Notes: generated by a model from the letters alone, not told the origin. Shown: positions 24,848 through 34,030, counted from the first letter of the stretch. The stretch: 40,140 nt of DNA from Flavobacterium sp. A45 (GCF_002001005.1 NZ_MUNX01000034.1:1-40140); one strand, 5' to 3'. Program-made: numbers and translations.

Positions 24848-26893
24848 ATGAAAAAAATCTCATTTGTATTTCTATTTTCCACATTCTCTCTATTTGCGCA
24901 AAATAGCGATACAAGTTGTGATATTTTATTCAAAATAAATAAACTGCTCCAACAAGAGCACTTTAGCCCAAAGCCGATAAACGACAGTTTGTCGGCTTAT
25001 CTTTTTGACAAATTATTCGATGAACTCGATGCTTCTAGAAACATTTTTTTGAAATCACAGGTTGATACATTATCCAAAAAGTACCGCCTCAACTTGGATA
25101 ATCTCATCTTTAAAAAAGATTGCTTTTTTATTACTGACATAAAAAGTGAATACAAAAAATCATTACTGAGAAACAAAACTATTTTAGAAAAACTCAGCCG
25201 AGAAACCATTGATTTCAGCATAAAAGACACTATCCGATTTAAACAAAGAGACTTTTATTTCTATCTAAAAGAAAATGATGTTGAAAAAGCCTTATATAAA
25301 AAAATGAGGTTTGAAGTATTAAATGATATCTCTGAAAAAAGTAAAAACATAGATTCTTTAAAACTAAATTTTAATTCGATGAGTCATGCATCGAAAAAAA
25401 GCATTATTGATAATGAACTTTGCAAAATCAATGTTCTACTCTCCGATAGCAAATCGTTTGAAGACAATCTTTTTAATATTTTTTGCGGTTATTTTGACCC
25501 TCATACCAATTATTTCAGCAACGACACCAAGTCCAGTTTTGTATCGACTTTATCCAAAGAAAAACTTTCATTGGGATTGGACGTCAGTCTAAATAATAAA
25601 AATGAAATTATTGTAGATGAAATAGACCCGAATGGACCTGCATTTAGAACTGGCAAAATCAAAAAAGGAGATCAAATTATTGCAGTTTCCAATCAAAAAG
25701 AAACACTAGAAGTTTCCTGCTCCTCATTAGAATCCATAGCTACTCTAATGTCATCAGAGTTAAACATCAATATAACGCTAACCATTAAGCGGAATTCAGG
25801 AAAAAGCTTCAAGGTAAATATAGAAAAACAAGTCTTAAAAGATGAAGAAAACACGGTCTATAGCTTTATAATCGATAAAGAAATTAAAATAGGATATATA
25901 AAAATACCGAGTTTTTACTCCAATTTTGAAGGAGGAAGCGGTAAGGGCTGCGCACAAGATGTTGCCAAAGAAACCATTAAATTAATGAAAGACAACATCA
26001 AAGGATTGGTTCTTGATTTAACAGACAATGGTGGTGGTTCTATGGAAGAAGCAGTAAAACTAGCCGGTTTATTTATTGATTACGGGCCAATTTCTATAGT
26101 CGTTGATAATAAAAAACAATTATCTGTAATAAACGACCCGTACAAAGGCGTAATTTACAAAGGACCAATTGTTATCATCATCAATGGAAATTCCGCCTCA
26201 GCAAGTGAATTTTGTGCTTCCATCATGCAAGATTATAACCGAGCGCTTTTGATAGGAAGCACTTCTTTAGGAAAAGCTACCATGCAAACTATTGTTCCTT
26301 TGGAAAAAAATGATGATCAGCATTTTGTAAAACTAACGCTAAGTAAATTTTATAGAATCACAGGAAAAAGTCATCAAGCTGTTGGAGTTATTCCAGATGT
26401 CCAAATTCCAACTATTTATCAAGACGTTTTTCAAAAAGAAAGCGATTTTCCAACAGCTTTAAAAAATGAAAGCCTAAACACAAGAATACGCTTTACCCCA
26501 TATATAAGTAATGAATTAATTGAATCTCTTGCACAAAAAAGCAGAACCAGAGTAGCCCAAGATCCCTATTTCAACTCCATTATTGCGCTCAATTCAAAGA
26601 TTGATGCTGTTATAAAGAAATCAAAGTTTGAAATCCCAATGACTCTGGAAGCCGTTTTTGAAAACCAAAGTAACATCAACAATCTATCCGAAGAAATCAC
26701 TAATTTCAAAACAGATGATTTAAATTTGAATGTATCAAATTCAGAATACAACAAATCACTGCTTGAAATTTACCCTTCACTTATCGAATATAACAAAATG
26801 CAACTCGATAATCTTAGATCCAATCATTATATTAATGAAGCAATAGGTATTATAGCCGACTACAAAGTATTAAAACAAAATAAAACGAATTAA
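24848..26893 (+). CDS. Prc/CtpA-type carboxy-terminal processing protease (S41)
   Basis: 681 residues with a signal peptide (ending SLFAQ, about residue 18). The N-terminal TSP domain (FDKLFDELDASRNIFL) resembles E. coli Prc, followed by a PDZ domain (about 235-325; IDPNGPAFRTGKIKKGDQIIAV) and the S41 catalytic domain (about 345-530). The catalytic dyad is S451 in NSASASE and K476 in SLGKATMQ, spaced exactly 25 residues as in Prc. A helical C-terminal region follows. It would process or degrade periplasmic proteins via their C termini. Sited 10 nt after gcvT on the same strand. Confidence 0.92.
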   Translation: MKKISFVFLFSTFSLFAQNSDTSCDILFKINKLLQQEHFSPKPINDSLSAYLFDKLFDELDASRNIFLKSQVDTLSKKYRLNLDNLIFKKDCFFITDIKSEYKKSLLRNKTILEKLSRETIDFSIKDTIRFKQRDFYFYLKENDVEKALYKKMRFEVLNDISEKSKNIDSLKLNFNSMSHASKKSIIDNELCKINVLLSDSKSFEDNLFNIFCGYFDPHTNYFSNDTKSSFVSTLSKEKLSLGLDVSLNNKNEIIVDEIDPNGPAFRTGKIKKGDQIIAVSNQKETLEVSCSSLESIATLMSSELNINITLTIKRNSGKSFKVNIEKQVLKDEENTVYSFIIDKEIKIGYIKIPSFYSNFEGGSGKGCAQDVAKETIKLMKDNIKGLVLDLTDNGGGSMEEAVKLAGLFIDYGPISIVVDNKKQLSVINDPYKGVIYKGPIVIIINGNSASASEFCASIMQDYNRALLIGSTSLGKATMQTIVPLEKNDDQHFVKLTLSKFYRITGKSHQAVGVIPDVQIPTIYQDVFQKESDFPTALKNESLNTRIRFTPYISNELIESLAQKSRTRVAQDPYFNSIIALNSKIDAVIKKSKFEIPMTLEAVFENQSNINNLSEEITNFKTDDLNLNVSNSEYNKSLLEIYPSLIEYNKMQLDNLRSNHYINEAIGIIADYKVLKQNKTN

Positions 26894-26929
26894 TAACTCA
26901 CTATTTTTCAAAAGATTTTCTATAGGTTT

Positions 26930-26959
26930 TTGGAAAAATAAGGAATAGCTGTATTTTTG
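26930..26959 (+). promoter_or_regulatory. Promoter of yebC
   Basis: TTG (26930-26932), 19-nt spacer, TATTTTTG (26952-26959): full match to the Bacteroidota consensus at optimal spacing, 22 nt before the ATG. Confidence 0.7.
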
Positions 26960-26981
26960 CAGCTCAAAATAACAATAAGAA

Positions 26982-27692
26982 ATGGGAAGAGCATTTGAGT
27001 TCCGAAAAGGTAGAAAAATGAAACGTTGGTCAGCAATGGCCAAAGCCTTTACCAGAATTGGTAAAGATATTGTAATGGCAGTAAAAGAAGGTGGCCCAAA
27101 TCCTGAAGCCAATTCAAGATTAAGAGCCGTAATTCAAAATGCTAAGGCAGCCAATATGCCAAAAGACAATGTTGAACGCGCTATCAAAAAAGCAACTGAT
27201 AAAGACACTGCCAACTATAAAGAAGTATTATTTGAAGGTTACGCTCCTCATGGAATAGCACTTTTAATTGAAACTGCTACAGACAACAACAATAGAACAG
27301 TAGCAAACGTTAGAAGTTATTTCAACAAATGTAATGGAACTATGGGAACTCAAGGATCTGTAGAGTTTATGTTTGACCATACTTGTAATTTTAGAATACC
27401 AAAAGAAGGCATTGATCCAGAAGAATTAGAACTGGAACTAATAGATTTTGGTGCTGAAGAAGTTTTCGAAGACGAAGACGGAATTTTAATTTATGCTCCT
27501 TTTGGTAGTTTTGGAACCATTCAAAAAGAATTAGAGAACAGAAAATTAGAAATATTATCTTCTGGTTTTGAAAGAATTCCACAAATTACTAAAAAATTAA
27601 CTGAAGCCGAAATGGCCGATGTTGAAAAATTAATTGAAAAAATGGAAGAAGATGATGATGTGATGAACGTTTATCATACAATGGAAGAATAA
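26982..27692 (+). CDS. yebC: YebC/PmpR/TACO1 family protein
   Basis: 236 residues, full-length YebC family. Starts MGRAFEFRKGRKMKRWSAMAKAF (the family normally reads MAGHSKW near here), then IVMAVKEGGPNPEANSRLRAVIQNAKAANMPKDNVERAIKKA, YEGYAPHGIALLIET-like EGYAPHGIALLIETATDNNNRTVANVR, GSVEFMF, and an acidic C terminus. Once regarded as transcription regulators, several members are now linked to translation of proline-rich or difficult mRNAs at the ribosome. Own promoter 26930-26959 and own terminator at 27716-27744. Confidence 0.93.
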   Translation: MGRAFEFRKGRKMKRWSAMAKAFTRIGKDIVMAVKEGGPNPEANSRLRAVIQNAKAANMPKDNVERAIKKATDKDTANYKEVLFEGYAPHGIALLIETATDNNNRTVANVRSYFNKCNGTMGTQGSVEFMFDHTCNFRIPKEGIDPEELELELIDFGAEEVFEDEDGILIYAPFGSFGTIQKELENRKLEILSSGFERIPQITKKLTEAEMADVEKLIEKMEEDDDVMNVYHTMEE

Positions 27693-27715
27693 TTTTCAAG
27701 GCTATCAAAACAACT

Positions 27716-27744
27716 AAAACTCTAGAAATTCTAGAGTTTTTTTT
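27716..27744 (+). terminator. Terminator of yebC
   Basis: AAAACTCTAG (27716-27725) pairs with CTAGAGTTTT (27731-27740), 5-nt loop, then TTTT. Confidence 0.88.
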
Positions 27745-27782
27745 GCATAAAAAAGGCTGAATTTATGAAATTCAGCCTTATA
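27745..27782 (-). terminator. Terminator of the LamG/T9SS gene
   Basis: AAGGCTGAATTT (27753-27764) pairs with AAATTCAGCCTT (27768-27779) around a 3-nt loop. Reading on the minus strand the stem is followed by TTTTTT. It sits back to back with the yebC terminator. Confidence 0.82.
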
Positions 27783-27801
27783 TTTTTAAAAACAAAAAAA
27801 G

Positions 27802-28755
27802 CTATTTAACCGTTACCTTTTGTGTATTTGGATTTTGGTTTGTAACTTTTAACAAATAAGTCCCTTCTGGAAGATTCGTAATATCAATCTGACTCTTATT
27901 GCTAGTAAATACTTTCAAGCCTTGTGTAGAATAAATTTCAGATGATTTAATTACAGTGGTTTCAACGGGGGTAGACAACACTAATTCTTGCTTTGCTGTA
28001 GTTGTAACCGTAGTCTCTTTAACTGGTTTTACACTACCTTTTTTTGCGCTTTTTTTAGTGGTTGCACTTACCGAAACAACCTCGTTTGGAGCTAGTACAG
28101 GACTACTGTTGTACAATTCCGCTACTTCCTCAGCAGACAAAGCAACGTCATATATTTTTAAATCATCAATATCAGCATTGATACTAACAGATGTTCCCAT
28201 TTTACCAATGGTAAAAACGATACCCGAGGTTAACTTTCTTGGACTAATAGACGACTTTATTAACTCCCCGTTTCTATAAATTTTAGAAGTAAGCCCATCG
28301 TAAGTGACAACATAATTATACCACGTATTCTGAGCAAGAGTTGTAGTTACTATAACATCATTCGTAGGCCCCCATCCTGCAAGATTTAAATCAGATTGTT
28401 TTGTGGTTGTACTTTGTTGTAATAACCCAAAATAGCGTGCATTATAGGTAGAACCATAGCCCCAAATATGATTTGCTGCGGAAATATCATTGTATTTTAC
28501 CCAAATTGAAACTGTTCTTGACGAATTTGCAACAGGCAAATTAAGTGCAGTTGCTTCCAAATAGCCATTTGCAACACGTATAGCTTCATTAGCCGTACCT
28601 GTTCTATCGGCTACAAATTTAGCATTACCCGAAAATGAAATATCATTTTTCGTATTACTAAATGTACCATCAAAATTAAATTCTTGAATTGGTGTTTGAG
28701 CATTAGCTAAAAAACTAAATACTAACACAGCAGTATAGAGTATTTTTCTTTTCAT
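27802..28755 (-). CDS. Secreted LamG-domain protein with T9SS type A sorting tail
   Basis: 317 residues. Signal peptide ending LANAQ (about 20). Residues about 22-215 form a LamG/concanavalin-like jellyroll (FNFDGTFSNTKNDISFSG, RTVSIWVKYND, TWYNYVVTYDG, KIYRNGELIKSS, INADIDDLKIYDVALSAEEVAELYNSS), which usually binds carbohydrate. Then comes a Lys/Thr/Ser-rich linker, and the last 50 residues have the pattern of a type IX secretion sorting domain (VKSS-EIYSTQGLKVF, IDITNLPEGTYLLKV, KVTVK). It is therefore probably secreted through T9SS and attached to the cell surface or released. No catalytic domain is present. Own promoter (28814-28845) and terminator (27745-27782). Confidence 0.85.
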   Translation of the reverse strand: MKRKILYTAVLVFSFLANAQTPIQEFNFDGTFSNTKNDISFSGNAKFVADRTGTANEAIRVANGYLEATALNLPVANSSRTVSIWVKYNDISAANHIWGYGSTYNARYFGLLQQSTTTKQSDLNLAGWGPTNDVIVTTTLAQNTWYNYVVTYDGLTSKIYRNGELIKSSISPRKLTSGIVFTIGKMGTSVSINADIDDLKIYDVALSAEEVAELYNSSPVLAPNEVVSVSATTKKSAKKGSVKPVKETTVTTTAKQELVLSTPVETTVIKSSEIYSTQGLKVFTSNKSQIDITNLPEGTYLLKVTNQNPNTQKVTVK

Positions 28756-28813
28756 AAGTTGTAGTAGGTTTAAAATTTGCAGAAATAAATATTGTGGCCT
28801 TATTTATTAATTT

Positions 28814-28845
28814 CAAATTTATGACATAGATCATGCTTGTACCAA
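28814..28845 (-). promoter_or_regulatory. Promoter of the LamG gene with internal palindrome
   Basis: On the minus strand: TTG (28845-28843), 21-nt spacer, TAAATTTG (28821-28814), a full consensus match. The spacer contains ATGA-CATAGA-TCAT (28821-28834), a dyad of the size bound by CRP/FNR-type dimers; a regulator binding there would overlap RNA polymerase. Confidence 0.6.
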
Positions 28846-29100
28846 AATATCCCGACAAAGAGTTAAAATACTCGATATATTCACTAAAATCGAATAAAAC
28901 AAAAAGCAATAATCATGATGTATATTCAAAAACAAGCATGTCATGGTTATTATAAAATATAAATACAAGCCATTTTAACAATTACTTTGATAAATACACA
29001 ACACCCGAAAAAAAATATTCCCCATATTTTTAACCTGCATCAAATAAAACCCCTAAAAAATCATAATACAAAAACCAGAAAATTCAAATTTTAAGCATAA

Positions 29101-29135
29101 AAAAAACTCCAGTTGAGAACTGGAGTTTTATATTT
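29101..29135 (-). terminator. Terminator of the CBS-like gene
   Basis: AAAACTCCAGTT (29103-29114) pairs with AACTGGAGTTTT (29118-29129) around a 3-nt loop; on the minus strand it is followed by Ts. It is 15-20 nt past the stop of the CBS-like gene. Confidence 0.88.
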
Positions 29136-29149
29136 AAAAAAGTTGTTAA

Positions 29150-30190
29150 TTATTTTATAAATTCAACTTTCTGAACTTCTTCTTCATTAATACTATCAAA
29201 AAATCCTTGATCATTCATCCATTCATCACTAAACACTTTACTCATATAGCGAGATCCGTGATCAGGAAAAATTGCAACAACATTACTGTTTTCATCAAAC
29301 TCTCCTTCTTCTGCATATTGCTTGATTGCTTGCATTACAGCTCCTGAGGTATAACCAACAAATAAGCCTTCTTTTCTGGTAATCTCTCTTGCTGAGTGAG
29401 CACTTTCTTCGTCGGATACTTTGATAAATTTATCTATAATATCAAAATCTGTAGCTGATGGGATTAAATTTTTACCTAATCCTTCTATTCTATAAGGGTA
29501 GATTTCATCATTATCAAATTCTTTCGTTTCGTGGTATTTTTTTAAAACCGAACCAAAAGCATCAACACCAAGTATCTTAACGTTAGGGTTTTGCTCTTTT
29601 AGATATTTAGCCGTCCCAGAAATTGTTCCTCCAGTTCCGCTGCAAGCTACAAGATGAGTGATTCTTCCATTTGTTTGTTTCCAAATTTCTGGCCCAGTCG
29701 ACTTGTAATGTGCATCAATATTTAATTGATTAAAATATTGATTAATATAAACAGATCCTTTCGTTTCTTCATGCAAGCGTTTTGCTACATTATAATAAGA
29801 TCGATCATCGTCTGCGGAAACGTGTGCTGGGCAAACATATACTTTGGCACCCAAACTCCGTAACATATCAATCTTGTCTTTTGAAGATTTCGAGCTTACC
29901 GCAAGAATACAATTGTACCCTTTAATAATGCTTACCATTGCCAAACTAAAACCTGTATTTCCAGAAGTAGTTTCTATTATGGTATCGCCTGGCGATAAAA
30001 TCCCTTGCTTTTCTGCTTCTTCGATGATGTATAAAGCTATTCTATCTTTCGATGAGTGTCCCGGATTAAAGGATTCAACTTTTGCATAGAAATTACCCTT
30101 TAAATTCTCGGTTACACTGTTTAGTTTAATAAGTGGAGTATTACCTATTAACTCTAAAACATTATTATAAGCATTTATTTCTTCTTTCAT
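29150..30190 (-). CDS. PLP-dependent cysteine synthase / cystathionine beta-synthase-like enzyme
   Basis: 346 residues, fold type II PLP enzyme. Seen: [14 protein letters not shown], the PLP lysine in [11 protein letters not shown] (S-S-K-D), the substrate loop [12 protein letters not shown], the phosphate loop [15 protein letters not shown], and a C-terminal [14 protein letters not shown]. The family covers O-acetylserine sulfhydrylase (CysK) and CBS; the length (346, without CBS regulatory domains) and HSSKDR rather than SVKDR lean to the CBS-like branch. The reaction makes cysteine or cystathionine from serine derivatives. It lies 73 nt after oligopeptidase B on the same strand, with its own promoter (30241-30274). 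Confidence 0.87.
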   Translation of the reverse strand: MKEEINAYNNVLELIGNTPLIKLNSVTENLKGNFYAKVESFNPGHSSKDRIALYIIEEAEKQGILSPGDTIIETTSGNTGFSLAMVSIIKGYNCILAVSSKSSKDKIDMLRSLGAKVYVCPAHVSADDDRSYYNVAKRLHEETKGSVYINQYFNQLNIDAHYKSTGPEIWKQTNGRITHLVACSGTGGTISGTAKYLKEQNPNVKILGVDAFGSVLKKYHETKEFDNDEIYPYRIEGLGKNLIPSATDFDIIDKFIKVSDEESAHSAREITRKEGLFVGYTSGAVMQAIKQYAEEGEFDENSNVVAIFPDHGSRYMSKVFSDEWMNDQGFFDSINEEEVQKVEFIK

Positions 30191-30240
30191 AAAAAAATAG
30201 TTTATCTGAGAGCATTTTTTTAATTCACCCCGATATCATG

Positions 30241-30274
30241 CAAATCTAACAAAAAAAATCTAATTAGTTTTCAA
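30241..30274 (-). promoter_or_regulatory. Putative promoter of the CBS-like gene
   Basis: Minus strand: TTG (30274-30272), 23-nt spacer, TAGATTTG (30248-30241). The -33 triplet lies inside the last codons of the upstream oligopeptidase gene, allowing independent expression. Confidence 0.5.
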
Positions 30275-32324
30275 TTTTCTCTAAATCTAATAAAAAACTA
30301 TACTCTTTTGCCAATTCTTTAATAGCTTCAAAGCGGCCTGACGCTCCGCCATGTCCTGCATCCATATTTGTATCCAAAAACAAGAGGTTTTTATCAGTTT
30401 TTAAAGCACGTAATTTAGCCACCCATTTAACTGGTTCCCAGTATTGTACCTGAGAATCATGCAATCCAGTTGACACATACATATTTGGATATTTTTGAGG
30501 CAATACATTATCATACGGAGAATACGACAACATGTAGTCATAATACTTACGAATATTAGGATTCCCCCATTCATCATACTCACCTGTAGTAAGCGGAATA
30601 CTATTATCAAGCATCGTGGTTATAACATCTACAAAAGCTACTTGCGCAATAACACCATTGTATAATTCAGGGGCATTATTAACAACAACCCCCATCAACA
30701 AACCACCGGCCGAGCCACCTTCGGCATACAAATGCTGCGGAGAAGTATATTTTTCGGCTATTAAAAATTTGGAACAATCTATAAAATCGGTAAATGTATT
30801 TTTCTTCTTTAGCAACTTACCGTGTTCATACCATTGCCTGCCCAAATCTTCACCACCGCGTATGTGTGCAATGGCAAAAATAAATCCTCTATCCAATAAG
30901 GTCAGTCGTGTCGATGAAAATGTAGCATCCATAGAATGCCCATAAGAACCATAAGCATATTGGAGTAATGGATTCTTTCCATCTTTCTTCAAACCTTTTC
31001 GATATACCATAGAAATAGGGATTTTAACCCCATCTTCTGCTGTGGCCCAAACACGTTCTTCGGTATAATTGTTTTTATCAAACTTTCCACCAAGTACTTC
31101 TTGCTCTTTCTTAATCTCCTTAGTTTTCGTCTTCATATTGAAATCAATAATCGAAGAAGGTGTTGCCATGGACTGGTACCCGTAACGCAAAATATCGGTA
31201 TCAAAATCAACATTAGAAGTTGTATAAGCGGTATAGGTTTCGCTTTCAAAAGGAAGGTAATACTCCCCTTCTCCACTCCAAGGTATAATTCGAATTTTAT
31301 TCAATCCGTTTTCACGTTCCTCAACCACCAAAAAGTCCTTAAAAATTTCAATATCTTCCAACAAAACATCCTTTCTGTGCGCAATAACTTCAACCCAATT
31401 GGCTTTAGAAGTTTTATTTACAGAAGTTTTCATCAGTTTAAAATTCTCTGCTTTATCCTTATTGGTCATAATATAAAAACTATCCCCATAATGACTAATG
31501 CTGTATTCCATTCCGCGAACTCGTTTCTGAAAAATCTTAAATTCACCATCAGGATTATCGGCATCCAGAATTTGGTATTCGGTAGTCAAAGTACTATCCG
31601 ATTCAATCGCCAAGTATTTTTGCGATTTTGACTTTGCAATTTCGACATTGAAAGTTTCGTCTTCTTCAAAATAAACCAATACGTCATCGGATTGTTTTGC
31701 GCCTAATTTATGCTTAAAAATTTTATGCGAACGCAAGGTAACATCGTCTTGATCCGAGTAAAATATAGTTTTATTATCATTGGCCCAAACAGCGTTTCCA
31801 GTAACATTTTCAATTTTGTCTTCTAAAATTTCGTTGGTTTCAAGATTTTTTATCTCGATGGTATAAATTCTTCTCCCAACGATATCATAGCTAAAGAGAG
31901 CCAATTTATTATCTGGACTAATACTCAATGCTCCCAATTGAAAATAAGGCTTACCCTTCGCCATTTCATTGCAATTGAACAGTATTTCTTCTTTCGCTGA
32001 AAGGCTTTCTTTTTTTCGGGAATAAATTGGATAATCCTGGCCTTTTTCAAACCGGGTAATATAATAATACCCATTGTACAAATAAGGAACCGATTGGTCG
32101 TCTTCCTTAATTCTGCTTTTCATTTCTTCGAAAAGAGCTGCTTGAAAATCTTTGGTATGGGCCGTTTTTTCTTGGTAATAGGCATTTTCTTGATTCAAAT
32201 AATCAATAACCTCTTGGTTTTCCCTATCGTTTAACCAAAAATAATTATCGATTCTGACTTCGCCAAATTTCTTTAATTTCTTAGGGATTACTTTGGCTAT
32301 GGGAGGTAAACTATTTTCTGGCAT
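30264..32324 (-). CDS. ptrB: Oligopeptidase B (S9A)
   Basis: 686 residues, matching PtrB length. A beta-propeller occupies about 75-410 and the alpha/beta hydrolase domain follows. The catalytic triad is S538 (GGSAGG), D623 (TGLHDSQVQYW) and H658 (DAGHGGASGRF). The stretch PLTTGEYDEWGNPN and SPYDNVLPQKYPNM are characteristic of oligopeptidase B, which cleaves peptides up to about 30 residues after Arg or Lys. N terminus MPENSLPPIAKVIP has no signal peptide, so it is cytoplasmic. A candidate -7 box lies at 32356-32363. Confidence 0.93.
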   Translation of the reverse strand: MPENSLPPIAKVIPKKLKKFGEVRIDNYFWLNDRENQEVIDYLNQENAYYQEKTAHTKDFQAALFEEMKSRIKEDDQSVPYLYNGYYYITRFEKGQDYPIYSRKKESLSAKEEILFNCNEMAKGKPYFQLGALSISPDNKLALFSYDIVGRRIYTIEIKNLETNEILEDKIENVTGNAVWANDNKTIFYSDQDDVTLRSHKIFKHKLGAKQSDDVLVYFEEDETFNVEIAKSKSQKYLAIESDSTLTTEYQILDADNPDGEFKIFQKRVRGMEYSISHYGDSFYIMTNKDKAENFKLMKTSVNKTSKANWVEVIAHRKDVLLEDIEIFKDFLVVEERENGLNKIRIIPWSGEGEYYLPFESETYTAYTTSNVDFDTDILRYGYQSMATPSSIIDFNMKTKTKEIKKEQEVLGGKFDKNNYTEERVWATAEDGVKIPISMVYRKGLKKDGKNPLLQYAYGSYGHSMDATFSSTRLTLLDRGFIFAIAHIRGGEDLGRQWYEHGKLLKKKNTFTDFIDCSKFLIAEKYTSPQHLYAEGGSAGGLLMGVVVNNAPELYNGVIAQVAFVDVITTMLDNSIPLTTGEYDEWGNPNIRKYYDYMLSYSPYDNVLPQKYPNMYVSTGLHDSQVQYWEPVKWVAKLRALKTDKNLLFLDTNMDAGHGGASGRFEAIKELAKEYSFLLDLEKIEN

Positions 32325-32355
32325 TGTTTGCGCGGGGTTTTAGTATTTAAAAATG

Positions 32356-32363
32356 CAAAAATA
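32356..32363 (-). promoter_or_regulatory. Candidate -7 element (TATTTTTG) of ptrB
   Basis: Exact TAnnTTTG on the minus strand, 31 nt before the ATG. No TTG at the expected distance. Confidence 0.4.
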
Positions 32364-32429
32364 ACACAAAGCGATTTTAAATCGAATTCGTTTTAAACCT
32401 TATTTAACGTATATAAAAATCTAATTCAG

Positions 32430-32437
32430 TAATTTTG
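32430..32437 (+). promoter_or_regulatory. Candidate -7 element (TAATTTTG) of the ebfC gene
   Basis: Exact TAnnTTTG match 27 nt before ATG 32465; no clear -33 TTG. The region 32325-32464 between ptrB and this gene is divergent. Confidence 0.45.
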
Positions 32438-32464
32438 TCCTTCAATAATTTAAAAATCACCAAA

Positions 32465-32785
32465 ATGGATTTAATGGGAATGATGGGTAAACTTAGAGAA
32501 ACCCAACAAAAAATCGAAGATACTAAAAAACGTTTAGACACTGTACTAATTGACGAACAAAGTAGCGACAACTTATTGAAAGTCACTTTGACCGCAAATA
32601 CCAAAATTAAATCAATCACTATTGATGATTCATTATTGGAAGACAAAGAGCAACTGGAAGATTACTTGATTCTGGTACTAAACAAAGCGATAGAAAAAGC
32701 AGCAAAAATCAACCAAGCCGAATTAGATGCCGTTGCCAAAATGGATATGCCAATGATTCCAGGAATGGAAGACATGTTTAAATAA
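32465..32785 (+). CDS. ebfC: YbaB/EbfC nucleoid-associated protein
   Basis: 106 residues from ATG 32465. The upstream TTG at 32435 would add ten residues ([10 protein letters not shown]) but sits on the -7 box, so 32465 is preferred. Seen: [24 protein letters not shown], then a strand region [23 protein letters not shown], and a second helix [21 protein letters not shown]; an alpha-beta-beta-alpha unit as in YbaB. The N terminus is shorter and less Gln-rich than E. coli YbaB. It forms tweezer-shaped dimers that bind DNA without clear sequence specificity. Usually near dnaX/recR, but not here. Confidence 0.88.
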   Translation: MDLMGMMGKLRETQQKIEDTKKRLDTVLIDEQSSDNLLKVTLTANTKIKSITIDDSLLEDKEQLEDYLILVLNKAIEKAAKINQAELDAVAKMDMPMIPGMEDMFK

Positions 32786-33004
32786 AAAAGAAAGGGTTTA
32801 AAATTGTTTAAAGTTGTTTAAAGTTTTAAAATTCGTTTTAATGCAAAAACTGAATGCTCTTAAAGCAAACAAAGCCCAAATTCTATCTTAGAATCTGGGC
32901 TTTGTGTTATATGATTGAAAATGAATATTCTCATTTCATGAAAACGTATTAAACCATTTTAAACCTTTAAACAAACTTAAACCATATTAAACAATCTTAA
33001 AAAC
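32786..33004. other. Intergenic region rich in TTTAAA repeats with a central hairpin
   Basis: Flanks carry oppositely oriented GTTTAAA (32797-32840) and TTAAAC (about 32948-33000) clusters, which are roughly complementary. Between them is a hairpin: ACAAAGCCCA (32869-32878) with TGGGCTTTGT (32896-32905), continued by ATTCTA (32880-32885) and TAGAAT (32889-32894) with one mismatch. No T tract follows on either strand, so a classical terminator is doubtful; it may be a bidirectional end structure for the convergent ebfC and aldolase genes. Confidence 0.6.
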
Positions 33005-34030
33005 TTACAAAGTAATCTTCTGCAACGTTTCCAAAACATAAGTATGCATCACCTCTTTGTAATCAAGATGCGTAACAATTCGGAGTTTTCCATGTCCCAA
33101 CGCACTAATTAGAATATTTTTCTCTTTTAATTTCTCTATAAAAACTTTTTCATTTAAGCCTTCTCGAAGCGCAAAAATCAGAATATTAGTTTCCACTGGT
33201 TCGATTTTACCAATCCAAAGTTGGCGTGACAAAACTTCTGCAATTTCTCTGGCTCTTCTATGGTCATCAACTAATTTGGCAATATTGTGATCTAAAGCAA
33301 AATTCCCTGCAGCCGCCAAATATCCCACCTGACGCATACCGCCACCCAATATTTTCCGGATACGTAATGCTCTGTGAATAGTGGCTTTATCAGCCAAAAG
33401 TACTGAGCCAATTGGTGCTCCCAATCCTTTGGATAAACAAACCGAAATCGTATCAAACAAAGTTCCAAATTCTCTTGGATGTTGCTTTTTGGCAACCACG
33501 GCATTCCAAATTCGGGCACCATCCAAATGGAATTTTAAACTATTGGCATCACAAACCGCTTTTATTTTCTTTAATTCTTCCAAGTCATAACAAGCTCCTC
33601 CTCCTTTATTCGTCGTATTTTCCACACAAACCAAACTCGTCAAAGGACTATGGTAAAACTCGGGATCATTTATCGCACCAGCCACTTGTTCGGCTGTAAT
33701 CATTCCTCTATCTCCATCTAGCAAACAGCATGAAACACCGCTGTTAAACGAAACGCCTCCTCCTTCATAATGATACACATGGGCATATTTATCCGCAATC
33801 AATTGCTCACCAGGCTGCGTATGCAACTTAATAGCTGTTTGATTCGCCATAGTACCAGACGGGAAAAAAAGCCCCGCCTCCATACCAAACATCCCCGCCA
33901 ATCTCGCTTCAAGTGCTATAACAGTTGGATCTTGCTTGTACACATCATCCCCCACTTGAGCGTTAAACATGTATTGCAACATTTCCACAGATGGTTTGGT
34001 AATTGTATCGCTAATCAAATTTATTTCCAT
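33005..34030 (-). CDS. ltaE: Low-specificity L-threonine aldolase
   Basis: 341 residues, PLP fold type I, aldolase family. Seen: VGDDVYKQDPTVIALEARLA, SGTMANQTAIKLHT, H-stacking region HVYHYEGGGVSF (H87), D170-G-A-R173 for PLP and substrate, and lysine K201 in CLSKGLGAPIGSV, then RKILGGGMRQVGYLAAA. It splits L-threonine or L-allo-threonine to glycine and acetaldehyde. Cytosolic. It may supply glycine to the cleavage system whose gcvT is 10 kb away, an inference. Upstream is a TAGTTTTG box and the structured repeat copy B. Confidence 0.93.
   Translation of the reverse strand: MEINLISDTITKPSVEMLQYMFNAQVGDDVYKQDPTVIALEARLAGMFGMEAGLFFPSGTMANQTAIKLHTQPGEQLIADKYAHVYHYEGGGVSFNSGVSCCLLDGDRGMITAEQVAGAINDPEFYHSPLTSLVCVENTTNKGGGACYDLEELKKIKAVCDANSLKFHLDGARIWNAVVAKKQHPREFGTLFDTISVCLSKGLGAPIGSVLLADKATIHRALRIRKILGGGMRQVGYLAAAGNFALDHNIAKLVDDHRRAREIAEVLSRQLWIGKIEPVETNILIFALREGLNEKVFIEKLKEKNILISALGHGKLRIVTHLDYKEVMHTYVLETLQKITL

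Larger units (their letters stand above)
28756..29149. other. 394-base intergenic region with promoter, palindrome and terminator
   Basis: Between two minus-strand genes. It holds the promoter of the LamG gene (28814-28845) with an ATGA-N6-TCAT palindrome in its spacer, an inverted pair CATGCTTGT (28832-28840) / ACAAGCATG (28932-28940) about 100 nt apart, and the terminator of the next gene (29101-29135). The part at about 28941-29100 is A+T-rich without recognisable genes. Confidence 0.55.

Noticed and set aside
32869..32905. Rho-independent terminator for ebfC or ltaE
   Set aside because: The stem is strong but no T tract follows on either strand; recorded as part of an intergenic structure only.
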